In this document: piece after piece, positions 50,942 through 64,000 of the stretch
Layout of the letters: each line of letters starts with the position of its first letter
Numbering within the stretch: position 1 is the stretch's first letter
Origin: Vibrio navarrensis
Lineage (GTDB): Bacteria; Pseudomonadota; Gammaproteobacteria; Enterobacterales; Vibrionaceae
Reading direction: 5' to 3'
NCBI RefSeq assembly: GCF_015767675.1
Contig: NZ_CP065217.1
Span: 3,410,001 to 3,474,000 of the forward strand
Length of the DNA stretch: 64,000 nucleotides
Program-made: the position numbers and the translations under genes
Notes under the pieces: generated by a model
Database searches by the model: none
Seen by the model: only the letters and a program-made list of their open reading frames with translations
Told to the model about the DNA's origin: nothing

Positions 50942-52229
50942 GACTACACTCCTTCTGAAGATGATCGTAATGTAAGGATGGAGCACAACTGCGCTGTTCC
51001 GAATTACTCACCATGACCTCTTTAAATTCACCAATCGCCCTTTGGACATTATTGACTTGCGTGATTGCCCGCACCACAGCGAGCGATGTGACACCGGTTT
51101 GCCAAACTTGACTTGCATTGCCAAGATCAATACCACCTATAGCAACGGTAGGTATTCCCTTTTGCTCACCATAGGGAATGGTGTCTATCAGTTTCTGATA
51201 GAGCGCTAAACGAGTCAGACCTTGTGGCTGAGACGGCATCTGTTTCGTGGTGGTCGGAAAAATATGACCGAGCGCGATATAGCTTGGCGCGAGTTGCACG
51301 ATACGCAGCAGTTCGTAATAACCATGCGTTGAAAGCCCAAGAGCAATCCCAGCTCCTGCCAACTGGGTAAGATTGGACGCTTGCAGGTCTTCTTGGCCTA
51401 AGTGCACACCAAAGGCGCCATGTTTGATAGCAAGCTGCCAATAGTCATTAATAAACACCTGTGCGTTATACTCACGTCCTAGTTCAATCGCACGAATGAT
51501 CTGCGCTTCTAAATCGACTCGTTCTGGTTGTTTTATTCTCAGCTGTATGGTTTTGATCCCCAGTGGCAAAAGCTTTTCTATCCATTCAACACTGTCCACT
51601 ACTGGATACAATCCAAGGCTATGTGGTTCCAGCTTGGGAAAACCCTTGTTCAAATTGGCCAGCTGCCATTCAAGGCGAATATCAAGATCCTTGTGTTCTA
51701 GGACGGGTGTTGGAAAAGCGCAGTACTCAAATGCCCATGTTTCACGTGAAACATTCAACATCGCTCTTGCCAAAGTGAGGCTATCTTCTAGTGGAAAACT
51801 CAGTGCGGATAAGGTGATAAACCACACTAAATGACGACGCATAGCTGCTCGGGAAAGCAGGCTACCTTCAGTGACTCTCAGCGCTTGACGTTGCTGATTG
51901 AGAGGATTCGTCCAAACATCGTACTTATCGCCATTGGAGTCGTTGAGATGAATAAAGACCTTACGCGAATCCATCGTAAAAGACTCTATCGACGCTGCCG
52001 ACAAATAACACAAACAGCAGTGATACTCAGTGGTTTGAATTTGGTCTTTATCCAACAGATCGGTGGCAACAACGAAATGTTCTTCGTTAGAAATCAGTTG
52101 CAATGTCCGAGTCGGGCTAATACCCAACTCGATATGCTCAATGGCAAAGCCTTGCTGTTCTGCCAAAAGCAAACACTGCTGAATATCTCCGGTCACTTCG
52201 ATGATATCGGATGGGATCAGCAGTTTCAT
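50931..52229 (-). CDS. thiE: Thiamine phosphate synthase ThiE with N-terminal extension
   Basis: ThiE joins the pyrimidine and thiazole halves of thiamine. The catalytic barrel is the C-terminal half (~205-405): GLYPVVDS, TIQLRIKQPE, FINDYWQLAIKHGAFGVHLGQEDL split around the metal-binding D, LGLSTHG, GHIFPTTTKQM and VAIGGID. The protein is 432 aa against about 210 for usual ThiE. The ~200-residue N-terminal part has no recognisable active site; its segment FPLEDSLTLARAMLN resembles the C-terminal end of ThiD kinases, so it may be a decayed ThiD domain. NVSRETW (159-165) is encoded by a parS site. Confidence 0.9.
   Translation of the reverse strand: MKLLIPSDIIEVTGDIQQCLLLAEQQGFAIEHIELGISPTRTLQLISNEEHFVVATDLLDKDQIQTTEYHCCLCYLSAASIESFTMDSRKVFIHLNDSNGDKYDVWTNPLNQQRQALRVTEGSLLSRAAMRRHLVWFITLSALSFPLEDSLTLARAMLNVSRETWAFEYCAFPTPVLEHKDLDIRLEWQLANLNKGFPKLEPHSLGLYPVVDSVEWIEKLLPLGIKTIQLRIKQPERVDLEAQIIRAIELGREYNAQVFINDYWQLAIKHGAFGVHLGQEDLQASNLTQLAGAGIALGLSTHGYYELLRIVQLAPSYIALGHIFPTTTKQMPSQPQGLTRLALYQKLIDTIPYGEQKGIPTVAIGGIDLGNASQVWQTGVTSLAVVRAITQVNNVQRAIGEFKEVMVSNSEQRSCAPSLHYDHLQKECSHVE
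51738..51753. other. parS centromere site, perfect consensus, inside thiE
   Basis: TGTTTCACGTGAAACA occurs in frame within thiE and encodes residues V-S-R-E-T of NVSRETW. It is identical to the site at 48006, 3.7 kb away. A 16-base exact match is very unlikely by chance at two nearby places. Confidence 0.9.
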
Positions 52230-52231
52230 GC

Positions 52232-54187
<1,956 letters not shown>

Positions 54188-54334
54188 TTATGCAAGATAA
54201 AAAGGTGACGGATGAAAATGCTTGGCGGAAAGATGCGACAAGAGGGATCGAACATACACAAATTGCAGATGGCTCTGCGCGCAAAATTCGAACTTTGATA
54301 AGACACTAGTAGAATTTAGCTACCAAAATCTTCT

Positions 54335-54416
54335 CTTGTTCCCTTCGCAGGTTTTAACCTGATCAGGTTCAACGGATCCCGAATAAACGGTCTCAGCCTT
54401 ATGGCACTCCGACAAG
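54335..54416 (-). promoter_or_regulatory. TPP (thi-box) riboswitch upstream of thiC
   Basis: On the minus strand the P1 stem is CTTGT / ACAAG, and the conserved GGCTGAGA, ACCTGATCAGGTTA and CCTGCGAAGGGAACAAG blocks follow in order. About 165 bases separate it from thiC. No classical terminator is visible there, so control may be translational or Rho-dependent. The 54170-54493 gap contains no gene. Confidence 0.95.
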
Positions 54417-54493
54417 TGAAACGATTATAAGCAATCGACTTGGTTAAACCAAGCCGACCTGTAAAAAATTTGTTGGAAAATTAGATTTGAACA

Positions 54494-54874
54494 TCACTGC
54501 TTTAAGAGCTGAAATCCAAGCCATGCAGCGCCAACACTTAGAGTAACATTGAGCAGAATATTCAACCCCATCTTAAGGAAAGCACCCTGCTGCATCAGCA
54601 GCACGTTGTCCATGGAGAACGTCGAAAAGGTCGTCAAGGCACCAAGAAAGCCCAAACCGATAACTTGCCGCCAAGGTTCAGTCGCGAGCATTTCGCTTTC
54701 GAATGCAGCGATCAAAAGCCCCATCACAAATGACCCGACAACGTTCACAGTCAAGGTTCCATAGGGAAAACCGCGCCCAAGTAATAAAACACAGAGCTCA
54801 GACACCAGATAACGAGAGCAGGCACCAAAAGCCCCCCCTAAAGCGATAAACCCCAATATAGCCAGTTGCCCCAT
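54494..54874 (-). CDS. crcB: Fluoride ion channel CrcB (Fluc)
   Basis: A 126-aa, four-helix membrane protein that exports fluoride as an antiparallel dimer. Motifs: GGAFGACSRYL, the T-L-x-V-N-x-x-G-S-F of helix 2 (TLTVNVVGSFVMG) and GALTTFSTFSMD, the Phe-box and sodium-site region. The ATG at 54874 has TGAGG upstream; a GTG four codons earlier would use part of that sequence as coding. No fluoride riboswitch was recognised in the leader. Confidence 0.95.
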   Translation of the reverse strand: MGQLAILGFIALGGAFGACSRYLVSELCVLLLGRGFPYGTLTVNVVGSFVMGLLIAAFESEMLATEPWRQVIGLGFLGALTTFSTFSMDNVLLMQQGAFLKMGLNILLNVTLSVGAAWLGFQLLKQ

Positions 54875-55024
54875 AACGAACCTCACAATTTGAATGCGAC
54901 GATATTGTAACCACCACAGTCAAAATAGCGAGTTTAAAACCCCCGTTCCCAGCGGAAATCTATGCTTGATGCTATGCAGAAACAAAAGGTTACAGGAGTC
55001 ACTTTACGCTATCTAAATCAATCT

Positions 55025-55664
55025 TATGCCAATCTAAGAAAAAACATGATCTAATTAAGGCCATTCAACGATAGAGCTTATTCGCCATGGATAACCTTAA
55101 TAATATCAACTTCAAAAAACTCGCTAGCCAGCAAAAATCCATTCAAATGAAAATGAGATTACTGGCTCTTGCTCATTTCAAAGAGGGACACTCTCGCACC
55201 CAAATCGCCAAGTTTCTTATGGTGAGCCGAACCAGTGTTAATAAGTGGGTTCACACTTTTCTTGAAGAAGGATTACAAGGGCTGAAGGAAAAGCCAAGAA
55301 CGGGACGACCCCCCTTCTTAACTTCTGAGCAAAGAGAGCAGTTGAGCCAATACATAAAAGATAAAGCCAATGATACACAAGGCGGACGACTGACTGGGGC
55401 CGACATCCACGCTTATATCGTGAAAGAATTTGGCCAGCACTACCACCCTGACTCTATCTATTACCTGCTCGAGCACATGGGCTTGTCATGGATAACTTCC
55501 CGCTCAAAACACCCCAAGCAATCTCAAGAAGTCCAAGACGATTTTAAAAAAAATTCAAAATTGAAACGATCCTGAAGATCCCAGGACATATCGCTTTAGA
55601 GCATGTGGATGTCTGGTTTCAAGATGAAGCCAGATTTGGGCAACAAAACACGACGACACGGTTA
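55025..55664 (+). mobile_element. IS630-family element, copy 2, interrupted by copy 3
   Basis: The left part of an element is present with a mutated left end (TGCCAATCTAAG in place of TACCAATCTAAG), a complete frame A and the start of frame B. It stops at ACGGTTA, exactly where the intact element continues TGGGC, and copy 3 begins there. Its own right part is missing. Confidence 0.85.
55087..55664 (+). pseudogene. IS630 transposase of copy 2, 3' truncated
   Basis: Frame A is intact (162 aa, starting MDNLNNINFKKLASQQ, which is the true transposase N-terminus missing in copy 1). The helix-turn-helix is complete. Frame B begins through the A8 slip site (55546-55553) but is cut off after the first catalytic Asp (FQDEARFG), so the product lacks the second Asp and the Glu. 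Confidence 0.85.
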
Positions 55665-56779
55665 TACCAATCTAAGTAAAAATATGATCTAATTGAGGCC
55701 ATTCAACGATAAAACTTATTCGCTATGGACAGTCTCAATAATATCGACTTTAAAAAGCTCGCAAGCCAGCAGAAATCTATTCAGATGAAAATGAGATTGC
55801 TGGCCCTCGCTCATTTCAAAGAGGGACACTCTCGCACCCAAATCGCCAAGTTTCTTATGGTGAGCCGAACCAGTGTTAATAAGTGGGTTCACACTTTTCT
55901 TGAAGAAGGATTAGAAGGGCTGAAGGAAAAGCCAAGAACGGGACGACCCCCCCTTCTTAACTTCTGAGCAAAGAGAGCAGTTGAGCCAATACATAAAAGA
56001 TAAAGCCAATGATACACAAGGCGGACGACTGACTGGGGCCGACATCCACGCTTATATCGTGAAAGAATTTGGCCAGCACTACCACCCTGACTCTATCTAT
56101 TACCTGCTCGACCACATGGGCTTGTCATGGATAACTTCCCGCTCAAAACACCCCAAGCAATCTCAAGAAGTCCAAGACGATTTTAAAAAAAATTCAAAAT
56201 TGAAACGATCCTGAAGATCCCAGGACATATCGCTCTAGAGCATGTTGATGTCTGGTTTCAAGATGAAGCCAGATTTGGGCAACAAAACACGACAACACGG
56301 TTATGGGCAGAGAAAGGAACACGCCCCCGAGCCGTGAAGCAACAACAATTTGAATATGCGTATCTGTTTGGTTCTGTCTGTCCCGCGAGAGGAATTGGCG
56401 AAGCGATGGTCGTTCCTTGGGTTAATAAAGAGATCATGATCGAGCATTTAAAGCAAATATCGGCAATCACTGAAAAAGGGCGTCATGCCGTCATCATTAT
56501 GGATGGGGCGAGTTGGCATACCAATGACATTGCAGAACCGTTTAGCAATGTCAGTATCATCAAGCTCCCGCCCTATTCACCAGAGCTAAACCCGATAGAA
56601 CAAGTGTGGAGCTGGCTCAGACAACACCATCTTGCCAATCAGAGTTTTACCGATTATGAGGATATCGTGGAGAAAGTGTGCAAGGCTTGGAATCGATTCT
56701 TGGACAGTACAGATAGAGTTAGCAAGATGTGTACAAGAGAGTGGATTAATCTGACCAGTTAATTTTCCAGATTGGTATA
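55665..56779 (+). mobile_element. IS630-family element, copy 3, full length
   Basis: This is the only copy with both ends: left TACCAATCTAAG and right AGATTGGTA, giving a 9-bp perfect inverted repeat (TACCAATCT), inserted at TA as expected for IS630/Tc1. It lies inside copy 2. The absence of copy 2's distal part after its right end suggests recombination between the two identical 3' halves after insertion. Confidence 0.85.
55725..56762 (+). pseudogene. IS630 transposase of copy 3, frame A broken by a C-tract insertion
   Basis: Frame A starts at 55725 but shifts at a run of seven C where copy 2 has six (near 55945), stopping at 55967. The rest of frame A (55981-56214), the A8 slip site (56185-56192) and all of frame B with D, D and E are intact. 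Without suppression of the C-run shift no active transposase forms. Confidence 0.85.
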
Positions 56780-56840
56780 ATCAAATACATATGTATCACC
56801 TATTTGTATTAGGTGACATTTGATCGTCTTAAATCGAGAA

Positions 56841-56864
56841 AAGCCCTTGATAAATCAAGGGCTT
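56841..56864 (-). terminator. Terminator of rRNA operon 2
   Basis: An 11-bp stem (AAGCCCTTGAT / ATCAAGGGCTT) with a 2-base loop is followed by a T-rich run on the minus strand, just past tRNA-Ser. A second imperfect hairpin (CACCTA 56797-56802 with TAGGTG 56810-56815) follows. Confidence 0.85.
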
Positions 56865-56869
56865 GAATG

Positions 56870-56960
56870 TGGCGGAGAGATAGGGATTTGAACCCTAGGT
56901 ACGCTATTAACGTACGCCGGTTTTCAAGACCGGTGCTTTCAACCACTCAGCCATCTCTCC
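56870..56960 (-). tRNA. tRNA-Ser (TGA)
   Basis: A 91-nt class II tRNA with a long variable arm and encoded CCA; the anticodon loop reads CTTGAAA (anticodon TGA). It is the distal gene of rRNA operon 2, in the place occupied by tRNA-Asp in operon 1. Confidence 0.96.
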
Positions 56961-57027
56961 ACAAATTGTCATCAACAGATTAGTACACTGACGATGTAGT
57001 TATCCGTATAACGGATAACAATATATA

Positions 57028-57147
57028 AAGCCTGGCGATGTTCTACTCTCACATGGGGAGACCCCACACTACCATCGACGCTGTTTCGTTTCACTTCTGA
57101 GTTCGGGATGGAATCAGGTGGGTCCAAAACGCTATGGTCGCCAAGCA
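57028..57147 (-). rRNA. rrf: 5S ribosomal RNA (operon 2)
   Basis: 120 nt with the same ends as operon 1; it differs at base 57112 (A on the plus strand in place of G). Confidence 0.95.
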
Positions 57148-57255
57148 AATTCTTTCTCTCTATTTCTAGAGAATAATCTGGAAAGCTGTTTAAGTTCTTT
57201 TCAACACATTCAATTCGTTCTTGTATCGAGTCCACCAAAACCCTTTGGGTGTTGT

Positions 57256-60145
<2,890 letters not shown>

Positions 60146-60427
60146 ATACAACCCGAAAGGGTCTTTGCGTTAAACAACCAAGGTTCGCTATCTCATTATT
60201 TGAATGAGCGAGATAGCATTGATTTGCCGGACTCAATTTTGAATCGTCACTAAACGTGACATTCCCAAGAACACTTGAATGTGTTTGTTGGTGTTTGTCT
60301 TAAAGACAAACATTGAGAACTTTACAAACAACAATAAATTGTTGTTTTGTCAGCTTTCCAAATTGTTAAAGAGCAAGATTTCTTTCGAAACCATGTTTAA
60401 AAGCACTATCACTAATGCACTTAAAGA

Positions 60428-60503
60428 TGGTGGAGCTATGCGGGATCGAACCGCAGACCTCCTGCGTGCAAGGCAGGCGCTCTCCCAGCTGAGCTATAGC
60501 CCC
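60428..60503 (-). tRNA. tRNA-Ala (TGC)
   Basis: A 76-nt cloverleaf in the 16S-23S spacer; 5' GGGGCTATAGCTC, anticodon loop CTTGCAC (TGC), encoded CCA. It lies between tRNA-Ile and 23S. Confidence 0.97.
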
Positions 60504-60511
60504 ATCAGTAG

Positions 60512-60588
60512 TGGTGGGTCTGAGTGGACTCGAACCACCGACCTTACGCTTATCAGGCGTACGCTCTAACCACCTGAGCTACAGACCC
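60512..60588 (-). tRNA. tRNA-Ile (GAT)
   Basis: A 77-nt cloverleaf; 5' GGGTCTGTAGCTC, anticodon loop CTGATAA (GAT), encoded CCA. It is 8 bases from tRNA-Ala; the Ile-Ala pair is the usual spacer content. Confidence 0.97.
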
Positions 60589-60650
60589 ACTAAATGCTCT
60601 AATCTAAACCATATCAATCTGTGTGGACACTCATCGCAATAATCATCGTA

Positions 60651-62210
<1,560 letters not shown>

Positions 62211-62451
62211 AAAGTTTTTTGAAGCTTGCGCTTCGGCTCAATGAATACTGATAAGTTTCTAGTCCCTAGAAGCTAGTTCCTAGAAAACTTGAATTGACTG
62301 TGCTCGATACCGAAGTATCAAATTGGTCACTCAGTTCATTGATAAATCTTTTGGATTATCATCAACGAGTGCCCACACAGATTGATAGGTTTATATTGTT
62401 AAAGAGCTTTCTTCCTGCTTCAGTGACTGAGTCACCGTGGAAGAGGCGGCC

Positions 62452-62606
62452 ATTTTAGCGAGTTAAGTTTTTGTGTCAACCACTTTTTTCAAAACTTTTT
62501 CAGGTGAATCACCTGGCTAAAATGCCTTGCTGATTTGCCTTGGTTCCTTATGGAGCCTTGCCGTGTCAGCGAGGTGGCATTATAGAGATTGCGATCACAT
62601 TGGCAA
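62452..62606 (-). promoter_or_regulatory. rRNA operon 2 promoters P1 and P2
   Basis: P1: -35 TTGCCA (62601-62606), 16-base spacer, -10 TATAAT (62579-62584), with an A-rich UP element. P2: -35 TTGACA (62474-62479), 16-base spacer, -10 TAAAAT (62452-62457). boxA-type GCTCTTTAACA at 62397-62407 and a palindrome CAGGTGATTCACCTG lie in the leader. No gene was seen in 62211-62728. Confidence 0.75.
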
Positions 62607-62728
62607 GCCATTTTTGCACTTTATTTTGCTTTTTTTGCCTTATGGGTGTTTTTTACGCACAAAAGGGTATTTTTGCTACTTTAAGTAACCGAAACCTTCG
62701 GCCTTAAACCTCAACTCAAGGAGAAATA

Positions 62729-63280
62729 ATGAGCTCAATAAGAAGTTATAAAGGTATTTGCCCACAAATTGGCGACCGCGTTTACATCGATAGTAGCTCG
62801 GTATTAGTTGGTGACATCCAAATTGGCGATGACTCGAGCATTTGGCCACTGGTTGCTGCACGTGGCGATGTTAACCACATTCGTATTGGCGAGCGCAGCA
62901 ATATCCAAGATGGTAGTGTTTTGCACGTCACACATAAAAATGCCGCCAACCCCGATGGCTATCCGCTGCTCATTGGTAATGATGTCACCGTCGGGCACAA
63001 AGTGATGCTGCATGGCTGCACGATAAAAGATCGGGTTTTGGTCGGTATGGGGGCAATTGTGCTGGATGGGGTAATAATAGAAGAAGAGGCGATGATTGGC
63101 GCAGGCAGTTTGGTCCCCCCCGGAAAAGTCTTAGAAAGTGGCTTTCTTTATGTAGGCAGCCCAGTAAAGCAAGCTCGTCCTTTAACCGACAAAGAGAGAG
63201 CATTTCTACAAAAGTCCGCGGATAATTACGTGCAAAACAAAAATGACTACCTCAACCAAGTAAAAGTCATCAACCAATAA
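62729..63280 (+). CDS. yrdA: Gamma-carbonic-anhydrase-like hexapeptide protein YrdA
   Basis: A 183-aa left-handed beta-helix protein with hexapeptide repeats (VLVGDIQIGDDSSIWP, VTVGHKVMLHGCTI). Zinc-ligand histidines are visible in NIQDGSVLHV and VGHKVMLHGC. Bacterial YrdA is related to CaiE and gamma-carbonic anhydrases; its activity is uncertain. AAGGAG lies close upstream of the ATG. Its 3' end overlaps the convergent yrdB by 11 bases. The set rRNA operon, yrdA, yrdB, aroE is conserved with E. coli, where it borders rrnD. Confidence 0.93.
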   Translation: MSSIRSYKGICPQIGDRVYIDSSSVLVGDIQIGDDSSIWPLVAARGDVNHIRIGERSNIQDGSVLHVTHKNAANPDGYPLLIGNDVTVGHKVMLHGCTIKDRVLVGMGAIVLDGVIIEEEAMIGAGSLVPPGKVLESGFLYVGSPVKQARPLTDKERAFLQKSADNYVQNKNDYLNQVKVINQ

Positions 63281-63533
63281 CAATGTGGCCTTCGTCATCG
63301 AAGGCTTCCTCTTCAATGAGCTCTTCGGCTATTTCTTCAAGATCAAAACGACACTGAGCAAATACACTTAGCGCCTGTTCTTGGTTCGCAATCGTCGTCA
63401 TGGTTAATTGCTCTAACTTCGCTTTCTCGACAAAGCACTGAATCAAAGCCCCAGATTGCTGCGCAGCAAACTGCACCACCTGACGCTTCTCATCCCAACT
63501 CTGTATATTGGGGAACAAAATGGCTTGGTTCAT
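63270..63533 (-). CDS. yrdB: DUF1488 protein YrdB
   Basis: An 87-aa protein of the DUF1488 family: an N-terminal strand-rich part (ILFPNIQSWDEKRQVVQF) and an acidic C-terminus (EEIAEELIEEEAFDDEGHIVI). Its function is unknown. It starts three bases after the aroE stop, so it is co-transcribed with it, as in E. coli. Confidence 0.88.
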   Translation of the reverse strand: MNQAILFPNIQSWDEKRQVVQFAAQQSGALIQCFVEKAKLEQLTMTTIANQEQALSVFAQCRFDLEEIAEELIEEEAFDDEGHIVIG

Positions 63534-63536
63534 TGA

Positions 63537-64000
63537 CTACTGACCTTCTAGGTTTTTGCGTAATTCACGTAATATCTGCTTTGCGCTCGGCCGCAAGCCG
63601 CGCCACAACATAAAACTTTCCGCCGCTTGGTTGACCAACATTCCCAAGCCGTCATACGCTTGGGCTACACCATGCGTTTTAGCCCATTGGTTAAATGTCG
63701 TGTCTCCTTTGCCATACATCATGTCGTAGCTAATGCTGCTGGTGGTAAATATAGCGGGGCTGACAGAGGGGAGCTCATCACTCAAAGAAGCGGACGTGGA
63801 ATTGATAATGACATCGTACCCTTCCTCAATCGCACTCATCGCTTTTGCCATGACTGGCCCATAGGGAGAAAATAGCTCCGCAAGCGCCTGTGCTTTGACG
63901 AAGGTGCGGTTGGTAATAGTCAATGATGCGGGCTGCTGTTGCAACAAAGGCAGGATCACCCCCCGCGCGGCGCCACCAGCACCGATTAACAAGATTTTTG
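63537..64000 (-). CDS. aroE: Shikimate dehydrogenase AroE, N-terminus outside the window
   Basis: AroE reduces 3-dehydroshikimate to shikimate with NADPH. Only the C-terminal ~154 residues lie in the window. The Rossmann glycine loop [15 protein letters not shown], the NADPH-phosphate-binding N-R-T motif ([11 protein letters not shown]), [13 protein letters not shown] and the terminal [11 protein letters not shown] are present. The frame runs off the right edge; the ATG near 63992 is internal. Confidence 0.93.
   Translation of the reverse strand, partial: KILLIGAGGAARGVILPLLQQQPASLTITNRTFVKAQALAELFSPYGPVMAKAMSAIEEGYDVIINSTSASLSDELPSVSPAIFTTSSISYDMMYGKGDTTFNQWAKTHGVAQAYDGLGMLVNQAAESFMLWRGLRPSAKQILRELRKNLEGQ

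Noticed and set aside
54875..55024. A fluoride riboswitch upstream of crcB
   Set aside because: The crcB-motif consensus was not found in the leader by eye.
60279..60569. A 96-codon frame across the 16S-23S spacer of operon 2
   Set aside because: It covers tRNA-Ala and tRNA-Ile on the other strand and has no ribosome-binding sequence.

Overview
The window is chromosomal DNA of a gammaproteobacterium, almost certainly a Vibrio and most like V. vulnificus. The gene order, the tsrA homologue, the CsrB-type RNA with a VarA-type operator and the ParB-site sequences all point there. The species call rests on remembered 16S V1 motifs and is inference. Two perfect 16-bp parS sequences (48006-48021 and 51738-51753), two rRNA operons and the housekeeping content suggest an origin-proximal part of chromosome 1.

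Layout. 1-1607: a truncated lipoprotein-like gene and a DTW-domain tRNA-modifying enzyme. 1657-8896 (minus): lptM-lysA-dapF-DUF484-xerC-yigB, then a FIST-GGDEF-EAL protein. 8972-16314: cyaY (+), cyaA (-) and the hemCDXY operon (+); the cyaA-hemC gap carries CRP-like sites. 16384-17409: a defective IS630-family copy. 17458-22999: rRNA operon 1 (minus; 16S-23S-5S-tRNA-Asp). 23114-25955 (minus): ubiD-ferredoxin-fre. 26044-31843: a periplasmic protein of unknown function, rho, trxA, rhlB-gppA. 31922-37736: yhhQ behind a preQ1-type riboswitch, DUF3630-like gene, recQ, rarD, an AraC regulator and a LysE exporter. 37933-38343: CsrB-family sRNA. 38427-40630: uvrD with a LexA box. 40862-43271: a bufferin operon (DUF2282 precursor, DUF692/MNIO enzyme, DUF2063 partner, DoxX protein). 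43324-47895: tsrA, MFS exporter/LysR pair, aminopeptidase P. 48054-54416 (minus): TPP riboswitch-thiCEFSGH. 54494-56779: crcB and two nested IS630 copies. 56870-62606: rRNA operon 2 (minus; 16S-tRNA-Ile-tRNA-Ala-23S-5S-tRNA-Ser). 62729-64000: yrdA, yrdB and the 3' part of aroE.

How it works together. Most genes are core: lysine/peptidoglycan precursors, haem, thiamine and ubiquinone synthesis, cAMP, transcription termination, RNA and DNA helicases. The regulatory layer is rich: CRP, LexA, VarA/CsrB, TPP and preQ1 elements are all readable. The least ordinary pieces are the bufferin RiPP operon, the parS site embedded in the thiE reading frame, the duplicated C-terminal unit of UbiD, the ferredoxin between ubiD and fre, the differing 16S copies, and three IS630 copies, each broken in a different way, beside the two rRNA operons. 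Coordinates of non-coding features were counted by eye and may be off by one or two bases.
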